Positions 25,097 through 35,846 of a stretch of 64,000 nt of DNA are shown in pieces (positions within the stretch are counted from its first letter, which is position 1; each line of letters starts with the position of its first letter). Origin of the DNA: Bacillus oleivorans (lineage in GTDB: Bacteria > Bacillota > Bacilli > Bacillales > JC228); NCBI RefSeq assembly GCF_900207585.1, contig NZ_OAOP01000002.1, forward strand, positions 666,283 to 730,282. The letters are read 5' to 3'. Both the position numbers and the translations under genes were made by a program. The notes under the pieces are model-generated. The model did not search any database, was not told the origin of the DNA, and saw nothing but the letters and a program-made list of their open reading frames with translations.

Positions 25097-27127
25097 TTGT
25101 ATAAGGTGTTAACGGTTTTATCAAAATACGTACTCATTTTTACTTTATTAATTGGCGGTATGTATCCTCTTTCTGCTATTGATGTTAAAGCTGAAACAGC
25201 CGGTTCGATCTTCACATTAGCGGGTCTACCGGAGGGTTATGTGAAAGAATCGGGTACCTTTTTCACAATTGATATTAAAGACGGTGAAAATAACTTCATA
25301 GACTATAAGATTCTTAGTGATGAAATTGAATTAGATAACTATCTTTCTACACTTTCTCTAAACGATGGCTATTCATACACAATTAGCGGGGAGTTTAAAA
25401 TATTGAATGAAAGTAAAGAACCTGGCGTTTATTTTCATAAAGAAACTTATGCTTCTGAAGCGATTACAGCTTTAGTGAATGAGAAAACGTTTATTTTTAA
25501 TAACAATACTATTATATTAAATTTGGAGCATAATGGTTTTAACTTTTCTGACAGGTGGGATTTTGAAATCAGTAATCTTGATAAGGATGAGACCTATAGT
25601 ACTCGTTATACTTATGCTTTTGTAGAACCCGGCAACTACCTAATTGCACTTGATGGTGAAACACCTGAAAAAGAATTTATTAAGGCAATTAAAGAAGGGG
25701 AATTTTTAAGCGATACATCTATAGTATTTGATAATTCAGCAATAGAATTCATGGAGATAACATTTGCTAATTTAGATGATAGTGTACGGCTAAGCGGGGT
25801 TTACTCACTGGAAAATAACTATTTTTCCATGCATAATGACATAACACGGATTTTGGTCTCTGATCCAGTTAGTATAAGAGGAACATTAGAAACAGAAACT
25901 TATGAATATGATTTTATCATCCCCCAGCTTGAAACATCCAAAACCATTAGTCTCTCCACAGATTTTTACGTTACTATCGAATCTGCTCTTAATCGAGCAG
26001 AAATTAGTGTAACAAATGGTGATATCTATATAGCTGATTCATTTTTTAATTCTAGTAATTCACCAATGTTTTATGAATTTTTTAATGATAAAGGTGAACT
26101 GGTAAAGAGTGACCAAAAAGATTCAATTGGAGATATTTCTTATTTCGGCCTTGAATATGGAGAATATACTTTAAAAGTGAAGGTCCAATTAAACGGCAGT
26201 GAAATTACTGAGGAAAAGTCAATTACAGTAGAGCCTAATCTTTGGTTATTTATGCCAACAGATAATTATGTTTACAGCAATAATTCAATGGTGGTTAGCG
26301 GTTTTTATGGGCCTAACCAAACTGTTTCTGCTGACTTATATGATGCAAACCTGGAGCTTATTGAAACTAAACAGGAAACTTTAACTACAGAAGTGTTCAA
26401 CATCAGATTCTCAAATTTATTAAATGGACAATACTTTGTTCAAGTTCGAGCCGGCTCACAACAAACAGAATTAATTCCTTTTACAGTTAATAAAAGTGAA
26501 ACCGCAGAACCTGAGCCTGACCAAGATCGAGGAACAGATGAAAGTGATCAAGAAAATTCAACAACACCAACACTTGATTCAACACCGGTGCCAGAGACAG
26601 GAAAGGAAGGACTAATCAAATTTACCGATGTCAACGATCGTTACAAAGAGGCTGTCAGTTACCTAGTAAAAAATCAGATTACAGTGGGTTTTGCAGATAA
26701 TAAGTTCGGTACGGACCAAAGCATCAAGCGAGTCGATGCTGCAATAATGATGGCAAAAGCCCTTGGTCTTGATACTGGCAATGCCTCCGACGCTGGTTTT
26801 ACAGATGTACCAGAACGCGGCAAAGCGGCTGTTAACGCACTAGCCAATGCAGGAATTACTTTTGGAAAAGCTGAAGGGTATTTCGGTGCTAAAGAGTACA
26901 TCACACGAGCTGAAATGACAGCCTTCATTGCTAGAGGATTTGGTTTTGAATCTACTAATGAAAAAGTAATTCCGTTCAGTGATGTAAATTCAAGGTTTAA
27001 TCCATTTGTATCAGCATTGTATGAGCATGAAATTACATTTGGTAAAGATGAAGATACGTTCGGAAGCAATTTAGAAGTAACTAGAGGAGAGTTTGCATTA
27101 TTTTTATTTAGAGCTGCAATTCAATAA
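25097..27127 (+). CDS. S-layer homology (SLH) domain surface protein
   Basis: A 676-residue secreted protein. Residues 1-33 form a signal peptide with a likely cut after VKA. Residues about 35-475 are beta-rich repeats of unrecognised type. An acidic, proline-containing linker follows (about 470-510). Three SLH domains (about 513-676, with FTDVNDR, FTDVPERGK and FSDVNSRF) should bind secondary cell-wall polymer. TTG start; AGGGA is close and AGGAG a little further upstream. The large ectodomain may be an adhesin or enzyme, but no catalytic motif is visible. Confidence 0.85.
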   Translation: MYKVLTVLSKYVLIFTLLIGGMYPLSAIDVKAETAGSIFTLAGLPEGYVKESGTFFTIDIKDGENNFIDYKILSDEIELDNYLSTLSLNDGYSYTISGEFKILNESKEPGVYFHKETYASEAITALVNEKTFIFNNNTIILNLEHNGFNFSDRWDFEISNLDKDETYSTRYTYAFVEPGNYLIALDGETPEKEFIKAIKEGEFLSDTSIVFDNSAIEFMEITFANLDDSVRLSGVYSLENNYFSMHNDITRILVSDPVSIRGTLETETYEYDFIIPQLETSKTISLSTDFYVTIESALNRAEISVTNGDIYIADSFFNSSNSPMFYEFFNDKGELVKSDQKDSIGDISYFGLEYGEYTLKVKVQLNGSEITEEKSITVEPNLWLFMPTDNYVYSNNSMVVSGFYGPNQTVSADLYDANLELIETKQETLTTEVFNIRFSNLLNGQYFVQVRAGSQQTELIPFTVNKSETAEPEPDQDRGTDESDQENSTTPTLDSTPVPETGKEGLIKFTDVNDRYKEAVSYLVKNQITVGFADNKFGTDQSIKRVDAAIMMAKALGLDTGNASDAGFTDVPERGKAAVNALANAGITFGKAEGYFGAKEYITRAEMTAFIARGFGFESTNEKVIPFSDVNSRFNPFVSALYEHEITFGKDEDTFGSNLEVTRGEFALFLFRAAIQ

Positions 27128-27131
27128 TATG

Positions 27132-27160
27132 GAAGCCCTGCAGAAATCTGCCGGGCTTCT
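27132..27160 (+). terminator. Hairpin after the SLH gene
   Basis: GAAGCCC (27132-27138) pairs with GGGCTTC (27153-27159), with inner GCAGA/TCTGC pairing. The tail TTCTGTC is weakly U-rich. RHS coding sequence begins immediately after. Confidence 0.6.
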
Positions 27161-27168
27161 TCTGTCAC

Positions 27169-29523
27169 AATATTCGTGATCCTGTACTTTTTAAACAGAC
27201 ACCAAAAGGATCCGTATATTCATACGACTATGACGAAATCGGCAATGTTACGGAGGTTACAGACCCGCTTGGACGTCAAACGTCTTATAGCTATGATCCG
27301 CTTAATCGCTTAAAACAAACAAATGATGCATTGGGCGGAATCACATCCTACCAATACAATACACAAGGCTTAGTCAGCACGATCCAAGACGCAAATGGCC
27401 AAACCACATCATTCGGATACAGCCTTAGAGGACAACTAACAAGTGAAACGAATGCCTTAGGTTATCAGACAACCTATCAATATGACGCAGCGGGTCAAAT
27501 GACTCAAGTCAATCAGCCAAATGGAATGACTGTCGCTTATAACTACAATCCAATCGGCTTAGTTTCTTCGATTGAATCAAATGGAGAGCGTTACGAATTT
27601 GGCTATGATGCACTTGGACAAATGACAACGATGACAGCTCCTTTCTCAACCGATCAATACACCTATGATGGAGCTGGTCAGTTAATCCGGCAGTACAATG
27701 TGAATCTTGATAAAGCGATAGACTACGTCTATGATCCTGCCGGTAATTTGGTTCAGCTAACAAACAGTGAAGACCGGACAACTACCTATACGTACGATGA
27801 AAGAAACCTGATTACAAGTGTCCAAGACCCAGATGAAAATATAACAACCTTTGCCTATGATGCGCTTGGACGTGAAGTTGAACGAGGCCTAGCAAATGGT
27901 AACCGGATTACAAATTCCTATGATAAGGACGGCAACTTACTCAATATTACGAACCATGGAAATAGCGACATTCTTTCTTCCTTTACGTACGAATACGATG
28001 TTGCTGGCAACCGGGTGAAACAAATTGAAGAAGACGGGGCTGTTTCGACCTACACCTATGATGCACTAAACCGATTAACCGAAGTGACCTATCCGAAGGA
28101 GAAAATCTTAGGTTTGAAAAATGAACCGGATACACCACCTGAAGGCAGCACGGAAGGTAATGTTGACTCGAAAGAAGATACTACAACCGAAGAAGCAGAA
28201 GAACCTAAAGAGGACCAACCGGTTGCAGCATCGAATATAGAAGTATCCGTTTACCCAGTCACGGCTGCTAATAATGAGAACAATGGAAATGGCAATGGTA
28301 ACGGTAATGGAAAAGGAAATGGACAACAACCATTTGCAGATTGTACTGCAAATGAATCAAGCACTGGAAACATAAAAGGAAAAGGACCTAACAATGGAAA
28401 CGGACCATTTAACAACCCAGGTCAAGGCAATAAATTCGTTCTCTACAAAAAATGGGGAGAAAATCCTGAACTAAAAGAACAAATGGATGTAACTGAAACC
28501 GTCTACCTATACCAAGGCTTCTCAACCAACATCCATAAAGAATACAGTGTCTCAGGTTCGCCATACGCCGAATACTACATGGGTGCCAACAACCAGCTCG
28601 TATCCCGGAAAATGTTCGGATACCATGGTCTCAGCAACCCATCCCATGATCCAAACCTAAAAGCAACCGGCGGCATGCTCTACTACCAGTACGATGGCTT
28701 AAATACTGTCAGTGCAGTAACCGACCGTCACGGCGACATCATTGAAAACTATCGCTACGACGTCTTCGGCGGCATCACAACCGGTATCACAGCGCCATAC
28801 AATGTCAATGCCTATACAAGCCAGCGCTACGACGACAAAGCCGGACTCATCGACATGAACGCCCGATGGTATGACCCAACCGTTGGACGTTTCTTAACAC
28901 AAGACACCTACCGTGGCGACATGATGAATCCGTTGACATTGAACCGTTATTCTTATGTATTGAACAATCCGGTTAATATGTGGGATCCGACGGGACATTA
29001 TCCTGAATCGATTGCTGATGATGGCATGACTAAAGGAGATAGTTACCATATCCCTGGTATCCCTGATTGGGTAGCGAATAAAGTACGTTTTCATTCTGAA
29101 CAAACGAATGTGACTCCTTCGTCCTATACGCAGAAATATTGGCAATATCAGGGTTATAATCGTGTATATTTAGACAAGAGTTTTGAAATCAAACAGCATG
29201 AAAGCTATGAGTATCTTATTATCTCTTATGAAGCTAATGTATCGGATACATGGTTTTATAACTATTCAGAAGCAATTTTTGAGATTCTTGAAGAAGGTGC
29301 CTTATTCCCAAGATATACGGTTGAGAATGAGCCTGTTGAATTTAAGCGACAGGGGACTATTAATTGGTCTCATGAAATATGGGCGGAAGAACTTGCTGGA
29401 AAAATTCAAGCATTGCTCGCCGGGAAATATCAACCGCCACACGACGCAAACTTTACAAGACAAAGTACGTGGGCAAAAGGGTTCTATAAAGTTATTTTCC
29501 TAGATGAAGCGGTAACTATTTAA
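27169..29523 (+). pseudogene. 5'-truncated RHS/YD-repeat protein with unrecognised C-terminal domain
   Basis: The frame is already RHS-like from about 27169 (NIRDPVLFKQTPKGSVYSYD) with no start codon or ribosome binding site there; the first usable codon is a TTG at 27331 inside a YD repeat. So the N-terminal secretion and shell regions are missing. Many YD repeats follow, interrupted by an acidic and Asn/Gly-rich linker. The conserved core end GRFLTQDTYRGD...NPVNMWDPTG lies just before residue 556 (counted from 27331). The last 175 residues form a distinct C-terminal domain I do not recognise, possibly a toxin tip. No clear immunity gene follows in 29524-29810. It may be a silent recombination cassette or a relic. 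Confidence 0.75.
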
Positions 29524-29741
29524 TCTTGATTGGCTATATGCCTCTCAAGGTTTTTTAAAGTCTAAACAGTTTTATATAATAACCCGATATTTGAAGTATG
29601 AAGCATCTTTTTTTTGAAAGTCTTATGAAATGAGAGAGTACTTTGTCTAAGTTTATAATGGTGATGCGGACTATGCAAAACTGATTAGATCTAGTACAGA
29701 TTTAAAAACTTTTATCTTTTTAAAATAAATTTTTTATTAAC

Positions 29742-29772
29742 TTGACCCTTACGTCACGTAATGGTTTATATT
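29742..29772 (+). promoter_or_regulatory. MerR-type promoter with palindromic operator
   Basis: TTGACC (29742-29747) and TATATT (29767-29772) are 19 bp apart, the overlong spacing typical of MerR-controlled promoters. The spacer carries the perfect palindrome TTACGTCACGTAA (29749-29761), extended by CC/GG outside. It stands 40 bases before the merR-type gene, so autoregulation of the three-gene operon is inferred. Confidence 0.8.
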
Positions 29773-29810
29773 TAAGCCACCGGTAATAAATAGTCGCGCG
29801 AAATGAGGGG

Positions 29811-30311
29811 ATGATCATTGCAGGAAAGAAATATTGGAAAGTTGGGGAACTTGCCAAATTAACAGGGCTAACCGTTCGAACATTGCGGTATTATGATCAA
29901 ATTGGCTTGTATTCTCCATCTGAATATTCTAACTCAGGATACAGGTTGTATAACGAATCTGACCTTTCACGTCTACAACAAATTCTCGCTTTAAAGGAAC
30001 TAGGTTTATCACTCGATGAAGTTAAATCGATTCTAGCTGATGACAATTACAATCCATTCGAAATTGTATCGCTTCAAATTGATCGACTTAGAGAACATAT
30101 CAGAATTCAACAGAAGCTTTTAAAAGAATTACAAAATGTATCGAGTCTGATGGAAATGGAAGAGCCGTTGGCCGTTGAAGATTTCACAAAATTATTAAGC
30201 ATGATGAAAAAGAGCCATGAAAAGTTTTTTACTGAACGACAATCAAGTATGGAGCACCACTTCGACAAGCTTGACGACTTTCTCGACAAGCATTCAAATG
30301 AACCAACCTAA
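29811..30311 (+). CDS. MerR family transcriptional regulator
   Basis: A 166-residue MerR protein. The winged helix is at about residues 8-75 (VGELAKLTGLTVRTLRYYDQIGL, then SGYRLY), followed by a dimerisation coiled coil at about 85-125 and a short effector region. The GAGGGG site directly abuts the ATG, an unusual spacing. First gene of an operon with an SRPBCC protein and a DHA2-type efflux pump; it probably senses the pump's substrate and acts at 29742-29772. Confidence 0.88.
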   Translation: MIIAGKKYWKVGELAKLTGLTVRTLRYYDQIGLYSPSEYSNSGYRLYNESDLSRLQQILALKELGLSLDEVKSILADDNYNPFEIVSLQIDRLREHIRIQQKLLKELQNVSSLMEMEEPLAVEDFTKLLSMMKKSHEKFFTERQSSMEHHFDKLDDFLDKHSNEPT

Positions 30312-30326
30312 AGGGAGGAATAAATA

Positions 30327-30788
30327 ATGAACAAACACTTTGCAACACACGACACTTTTGTCATTGAAAAGTCCTATAATGCTCCACCTAAACGAGTGTT
30401 CGCCGCCTGGGCCGATCCCGCAGCCAAGGCAAAGTGGTTTCCGAAAGCTGACGAATTCGACTTTCGAGTTGGCGGGCGCGAGTACAATCAAGGTGGTCCC
30501 AAAGGAGGACCAGTTTATACTTTTGATGCTTGCTATCAGGAGATTGTTCCGGATCAGCGTATCGTCTATTCCTATACGATGGATCTTGATGAAACACGTA
30601 TATCGGTATCCGTGACCACGGTGGAGTTCAAGCATGCAGAAGCTGGCACTCAGCTCATCTACACCGAGCAAGGAGTCTTACTCGACGGCCATGATACGGC
30701 AGCTCAGCGTGAACACGGCACGAAGATCATGCTTGACAAACTGGGCGAGTATTTGCAGAAAGAGTCATCTGTGGTGAAAAATCAATGA
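30327..30788 (+). CDS. SRPBCC (AHSA1/START-like) family protein
   Basis: A 153-residue START-fold protein of the activator-of-Hsp90-ATPase-1 (AHSA1) branch. The VIEKSYNAPPKRVFAAWADP N-terminus and KWFPKADEFDFRVGG are typical. Such small proteins bind hydrophobic ligands. AAAGGGAGG precedes the ATG. Its stop overlaps the ATG of the MFS gene (ATGA). It is visibly more GC-rich than the flanking genes, as is the MFS gene. It may bind or sequester the drug that the pump exports. Confidence 0.85.
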   Translation: MNKHFATHDTFVIEKSYNAPPKRVFAAWADPAAKAKWFPKADEFDFRVGGREYNQGGPKGGPVYTFDACYQEIVPDQRIVYSYTMDLDETRISVSVTTVEFKHAEAGTQLIYTEQGVLLDGHDTAAQREHGTKIMLDKLGEYLQKESSVVKNQ

Positions 30789-32380
30789 CGAATCCTATGA
30801 CCGGGTCTAACCAGCAGGCGGGCATACGGGAGTGGATCGGGCTGGCCGTACTGGTTTTGGCATCCCTGCTTGTTGCAATTGATCTCTTCGTGCTGGTTTT
30901 GGCGCTACCATATTTGAGTGCAGACCTGGGTGCCAGTAGTATTGAACAATTGTGGATTATGGACATATATGTGTTCATGGTAGCTGGGTTTTTGATTACG
31001 ATGGGAACACTGGGGGATCGAATCGGTCGTCGTAAACTACTTTTGATCGGTGCGGCTACATTCGGAATTGGTTCACTGATTGCCGCATTCTCCACAAGTC
31101 CTGAAATGTTGATTGGGGCCCGCGCTTTGCTCGGGGTTTCTGGAGCTACTCTTGCTCCCTCTACTCTGGCATTGATCAGTAACATGTTTATCTCCTCCAG
31201 CCAACGTGCTGTAGCTATCAGTATTTGGATGGTCGGTGCCATGGTTGGCGCTGCCATCGGTCCATTAGTTGGTGGAGTAATGCTGGAAAATTTCTGGTGG
31301 GGATCAGTGTTCCTACTGGGTGTACCGGCGATGGTGCTGTTACTTCTACTCGGACCGTTCCTATTACCGGAGTATCGCGACACTAATGCCGGCCGCATCG
31401 ACCTGGCCAGTGTGTTCCTGTCACTGGCTGCAATCTTTCCAATCATATATGGAATTAAAGAACTGTCAAAGGACGGTTGGCAAACGTTGAGTATCGTAGC
31501 GATAATATTCGGCTTAATTGTTAGTGCGATATTCATACGACGACAGCGAGCACTGAGTGATCCATTGTTAGACCTGCACCTGTTTTCCAGCCGTACGATA
31601 AGTACTGCATTGGGAGGACAGTTGTTCGTTCCCATGCTGATGGGTGTGATTATGTTACTCGTCACTCAATATCTCCAACTGGTTGAGGGACTGACACCAT
31701 TAAGAACAGCCCTGTGGATGCTGCCCGTAGTAGCAGCACAAATTATTAGTTTCATGATGTCCCCAATCCTGGCACGTCGAATACGACCTGCTTACCTGAT
31801 TGGGGCAGGATTAACGTTCTCAGTGACAGGCCTCCTTTTACTTACCCAGGTTAATGGAGCTTCAGATTTTGCAATATTAGTGACAGGTTATGCTCTTACC
31901 AACTTCGGGGGTGGACCAATAATGACACTGTCCACTGATATGATAGTTGGATCAGCTCCATCTGAGAAGGCGGGATTAGCAGGTGCGATGTCTCAGACAA
32001 GTGCAGAGTTTGGCTTCGCATTAGGACTTGCTGTACTGGGAAGTATCGGAACAGCTGTGTACCGTAACCAGATTGCTGACAACATTCCAGTTGATACTCC
32101 ACCTGAGGTGGCCAATGCTGCTCGTGACACCCTGGTAGGTGCTACGGAAGCAGCCCAAAAACTCTCTGATCCACTGGGTACGGAACTTCTTGCCATCGCT
32201 AGAGAAGCTTTCACCAGTGGAATGAATACAGTCGCGACAGTAAGTGCAATCATGTTGATTGGAGTATCAATTTTCACTGTGTTACTACTGCGGCATATTC
32301 TACCAAGTGGAGCAACTCATCCAGAACAGGACAACAGCGTTCCAGCAAGCGCAACTAGCACAGACCAAAATCCAAGCTAG
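30785..32380 (+). CDS. MFS drug efflux transporter, DHA2 (14-helix) family
   Basis: A 531-residue membrane transporter of the drug:H+ antiporter-2 type (QacA/SmvA-like). Motif A GTLGDRIGRRKLLLIG lies near 78-93; motif C-like glycine-rich helices follow (AMVGAAIGPLVGG near 153-165). About fourteen helices fit the length, ending in a hydrophilic tail. It overlaps the SRPBCC gene by four bases. It likely exports lipophilic cations or antibiotics under the MerR regulator. Its GC-rich codon use compared with neighbours suggests recent acquisition. Confidence 0.9.
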   Translation: MTNPMTGSNQQAGIREWIGLAVLVLASLLVAIDLFVLVLALPYLSADLGASSIEQLWIMDIYVFMVAGFLITMGTLGDRIGRRKLLLIGAATFGIGSLIAAFSTSPEMLIGARALLGVSGATLAPSTLALISNMFISSSQRAVAISIWMVGAMVGAAIGPLVGGVMLENFWWGSVFLLGVPAMVLLLLLGPFLLPEYRDTNAGRIDLASVFLSLAAIFPIIYGIKELSKDGWQTLSIVAIIFGLIVSAIFIRRQRALSDPLLDLHLFSSRTISTALGGQLFVPMLMGVIMLLVTQYLQLVEGLTPLRTALWMLPVVAAQIISFMMSPILARRIRPAYLIGAGLTFSVTGLLLLTQVNGASDFAILVTGYALTNFGGGPIMTLSTDMIVGSAPSEKAGLAGAMSQTSAEFGFALGLAVLGSIGTAVYRNQIADNIPVDTPPEVANAARDTLVGATEAAQKLSDPLGTELLAIAREAFTSGMNTVATVSAIMLIGVSIFTVLLLRHILPSGATHPEQDNSVPASATSTDQNPS

Positions 32381-32401
32381 TTATTACAGCTTGGGGACTT
32401 A

Positions 32402-32440
32402 CTTAACCGCCTTAAAGCTGGTTTAAGGCGGTTAAGTTTT
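32402..32440 (+). terminator. Strong terminator of the efflux operon
   Basis: CTTAACCGCCTTAAA (32402-32416) pairs perfectly with TTTAAGGCGGTTAAG (32422-32436) over a five-base loop, followed by four T residues. Confidence 0.9.
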
Positions 32441-32441
32441 A

Positions 32442-32790
32442 ATCATTTCACTTTGTCATCAAATTATTACACAAGATTTAAGACATTATGGGCAGCGAGT
32501 TGCAAACAAACATTGCAGTACAATAAAAGGTCAGATGATATGACTATAAATTGTGAATGTGCCATAAAAAGAGATGATTTATAGGTTGATCTTATTTTTT
32601 TGATTACTAATATGATAATCTGATGGTAACAGGGAACCCTTTTACTCTCCATCACCTTTTTAAAACAAACCTCAAACCTTTTCCACTTACATGTATTTAA
32701 CCCCAATACATATCTAATACATGTTTTCCCCAGAATGTAAAATCCTACACTTATACAATGTTCGGATGTTCAAATTTGAAAGGAGTTTAT
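32442..32790. other. Intergenic stretch with no recognised gene
   Basis: About 350 bases between the efflux-operon terminator and the helicase gene. I see no convincing ORF, RNA or repeat, only AT-rich sequence that must contain the helicase promoter. AAAGGAG at 32779-32785 is the helicase ribosome binding site. Confidence 0.5.
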
Positions 32791-35296
32791 ATGGAACAGT
32801 TAGAAGCTCTTTATCAGCGTGCGATAGAAAATACAAAGAAATTAGTAGATGCGGATATCGACAGCTATTTAGGAAGTCAGGAGGATATGTCTTCTTTCGA
32901 ACAATATGTACGCGAGAGAGGTCCTTATATTACACAGCTTTGGTTGAATGTGTGGCTCAATTTAACCAATAGTCATTTGTCCAAAGCAGAAAAAAAGTTT
33001 TATTTGAGTGAGGCTGGGTTCGCGGTTGATGGCATGGCCAAAAAGCTCATCAATGACCTGTTCCGAACTGAAATGAGAAGCTACAAAAGCTTTGATGTAC
33101 TCGAATGGCTGAAAGCAACCTATGCTCACAAAAAAGAGCTTTGGAATGAACGATACGAAAAAGCAAGAGCCGCTTACCTGATTGAAGAAGAAGAACGCCA
33201 GCGCAGAGAAAGAATGAAAAAAATGAGAGGGAAATTAGAGAGGGAGATTCACAAGCTTTTACAACAAAACGAAGAAAAATTATACATATGGGTTCGCTAT
33301 TCATTCGCTCTTCAAATGAAGAAGGATGTGAATCGAACAGGCTATGTACCATCATCTAAGTTTATCAATATTGAGACCTTCTTAGAAGAATTGTCTGAAC
33401 CTCCTTATCAGACCTTCCATTGGAGGCAGAATGATTATTTCGAGAAATATGAACGGATTATAAATGAACAGCTTTTCGATTATGCGCCAAAATTGATTAA
33501 GAATGCAGTTTCTCCCTATATATTTAACCAGTTTCGTGAAACCTTTAATCAAGCTTTGACTGAAAATCTTCTAAAAGAAATGCTCGAAGAAATCTTATTT
33601 GATTCAGCCATTGATATTTTTGAATATCTTTTAGAGGAATATTATTTTGATTTGGTTAAATTAGCAGAATTACCTTTTGATGAAGTGGCCCATTTAGAAA
33701 TATATGAACAGGATGTAGCAAGCCGCGAGCAAAAAATCGAGGAAGAAAAGGCTGAAATTAGGCGAAAACAGGAAGTAGAAGCTCGCATGATTGAGGATAT
33801 TTTCGGCAGGGAGTATCATACATCCACGATCCGAAATATCCAATATGTTCTTCACATTGGCGAAACGAACACGGGTAAGACATTTCATGCGTTAGAGAAA
33901 ATGAAAGCAGCTGAAAGCGGACTATATCTTGCCCCGCTCCGCCTGTTAGCATTAGAAGTTTACGATAAATTGAATTCTGAGGGTACTCCCTGTTCTTTAA
34001 AAACGGGGGAAGAGGAAAAAATTATACCCGGAGCCAATCATATTTCTTGTACGGTAGAAATGTTTCATGAGAAGGATTATTACGATGTTGTTGTGATTGA
34101 TGAAGCGCAAATGATCGCAGATAAGGACCGTGGTTTCTCATGGTTTAAGGCGATTACAAAAGCCAATGCAAGGGAAGTCCATATTATCGGGAGCCGAAAT
34201 GTAAAGGAGCTGCTTTTGTCATTATTAGAAGATGCACCTGTAGAAATCAATGAATACTCCAGGGATATTCCGCTTGAAATCGAATCTAACACGTTTACCC
34301 TAAAACATTCAAAGAAAGGAGATGCACTTGTTTGCTTCTCCAGAAGACGAGTTTTGGAAACTGCCTCGATTCTTCAGTCATATGGACATTCCGTCAGTAT
34401 GATTTATGGAAGTATGCCCCCAGAGACGCGCAAGAAACAAATCGAACGATTTATAAATGGTGATACTCGGGTAATTGTGGCGACAGATGCGATTGGAATG
34501 GGCTTAAACCTTCCAATTCAGCGGATTGTGTTCTTGGAAAATGAAAAGTTCGATGGGACAAGGAGAAGGCGGTTAACTTCCCAAGAAGTGAAACAAATCG
34601 CTGGCCGTGCGGGCAGAAAAGGAATTTATAACGTTGGGAAAGTGGCATTTACAACCGATATTAAACACATTGTCTAAATTGCTGCAACAGCCTGATGAAC
34701 CACTTGAAGTGTTTACAATTGCACCGACTAATTCTGTATTTGAACGTTTTCAAAGATACTCCCGTGACCTAGGCAAGTTTTTTGAACTCTGGGATAATTT
34801 TAAGGGACCTAGAGGAACGAAAAAGGCTTCATTAGCGGAAGAACGGGAACTTTATGAAATGATCCGCGGCACTATGATCGAGGCCCGCTTTTCCCTTATG
34901 GACCTTTATGGATTTTTGCATTTTCCGTTTTCGAGCAAGGAGCCAGAATTAAAAGACCAATGGAAAGAGAAAATAAAAGCGATTGTGGAAAAAAATGAAT
35001 TACCAGAACCGAAAATTTCAAGAGATAATCTAGAGGAACTTGAGCTGTCTTATAAATCAATCGGGTTGCACCTTTTATTTCTATATAAGCTTGAAAAAAA
35101 AACAGAAGCTCTGTATTGGGAAAGGGTTCGAGAGGAAATTAGTGATTTGATTCATGACGTTCTTAAATCGGATATGAAGCATTTACAGAAAAAATGTAAG
35201 AAATGCGTAAGAATCCTTCCAAAATCATTTCCGTATCAGACCTGCAATACCTGCCACCGTGAGAAGTATCCTAATAAAAGCTATTATATCAGGTAA
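32791..35296 (+). pseudogene. SUV3-like DEAD/DEAH-box helicase, split by a one-base frameshift
   Basis: Start ATG at 32791 behind AAAGGAG. The first frame (628 codons, stop at 34675-34677) has a helical N-terminal region, Walker A GETNTGKT at 357-364, DEAQ at 437-440 and motif VI QIAGRAGRKG at 602-611. The C-terminal part continues in the +1 frame from about 34673 to 35296. That part has the SUV3-type VFERFQRYSRDLGKFFELW region and a CKKC...CNTC zinc-finger-like tail. Reading CACATTGTCT at 34666-34675 as CACATGTCT (one T less) rejoins the frames as DIKHMSKLL. So a single inserted T near 34670-34671, or a sequencing error, breaks the gene. An intact protein would be about 835 residues, an RNA or DNA helicase. 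Confidence 0.85.
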
Positions 35297-35302
35297 GGGA
35301 CT

Positions 35303-35347
35303 AAGACGATGGAAATAGTTTTACTTTCCATTGTCTTTTCTTTTTTC
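35303..35347 (+). terminator. Terminator of the helicase gene
   Basis: AAGACGATGGAAA (35303-35315) pairs with TTTCCATTGTCTT (35325-35337), with one GU pair, followed by TTCTTTTTT. Confidence 0.85.
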
Positions 35348-35479
35348 TAAAAGGGTCATTTTCATTTTATACAGGTCAAAGCTGAAAGATATTCTGTCAG
35401 AATTATTTAAAACCTCCTATTTTTTCCGATAAAACTAATATCATTAAATAGACATAAAGGTTTGGAGGGTAGACCATTA

Positions 35480-35725
35480 ATGCACCATTCTAAATTACGG
35501 AGGGGTATAGCCTTATTAGGTGTATTGTTTTCTATACTTACACTTTTTGGAGACTCATCATACTATCGGTATAGTCTGTTCATTCTAATAGTCAGCTTTA
35601 TTATCCTCATCATAATAACAAAAGAAGTTTATATAAACTCTCTCTTAATGATTATCGTTTTGTTAACCGTACATCTAATCTTTTTTATTAGAAATTTTGG
35701 GCATTTAACGTTAATTCTGTTTTAG
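35480..35725 (+). CDS. Small membrane protein
   Basis: An 81-residue hydrophobic protein with three predicted helices (about 7-24, 28-44 and 49-72). The ATG at 35480 is preferred; GGAGGG lies ten bases upstream, while an in-frame TTG at 35462 precedes that site. No family is recognised. It precedes the two paralogous lipoprotein genes by 120 bases and might belong with them. Confidence 0.6.
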   Translation: MHHSKLRRGIALLGVLFSILTLFGDSSYYRYSLFILIVSFIILIIITKEVYINSLLMIIVLLTVHLIFFIRNFGHLTLILF

Positions 35726-35846
35726 ATTGATATTATAAGTCATTATTATATATTATTATTCATTAAAATTAACTAAATGATTAATGAACAGATAAACCTC
35801 TTACTCTTCAAACAAATAATCACCAATTAATTATAAGGGGGCAATC

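Noticed and set aside
27331..27333. TTG at 27331 as the true start of the RHS gene
   Set aside because: It lies inside a YD repeat, has no ribosome binding site, and RHS-like sequence continues in frame upstream.
29524..29810. Immunity gene downstream of the RHS cassette
   Set aside because: No ORF with a start and ribosome binding site is visible in this gap; the next gene is a MerR regulator with its own promoter.
32467..32706. 79-codon ORF on the minus strand after the efflux operon
   Set aside because: No ribosome binding site, odd composition and no recognisable family; treated as chance.
34655..34680. Programmed -1 frameshift in the helicase
   Set aside because: The required shift is +1, no heptameric slippery site is in register, and a single-T insertion explains the junction simply.
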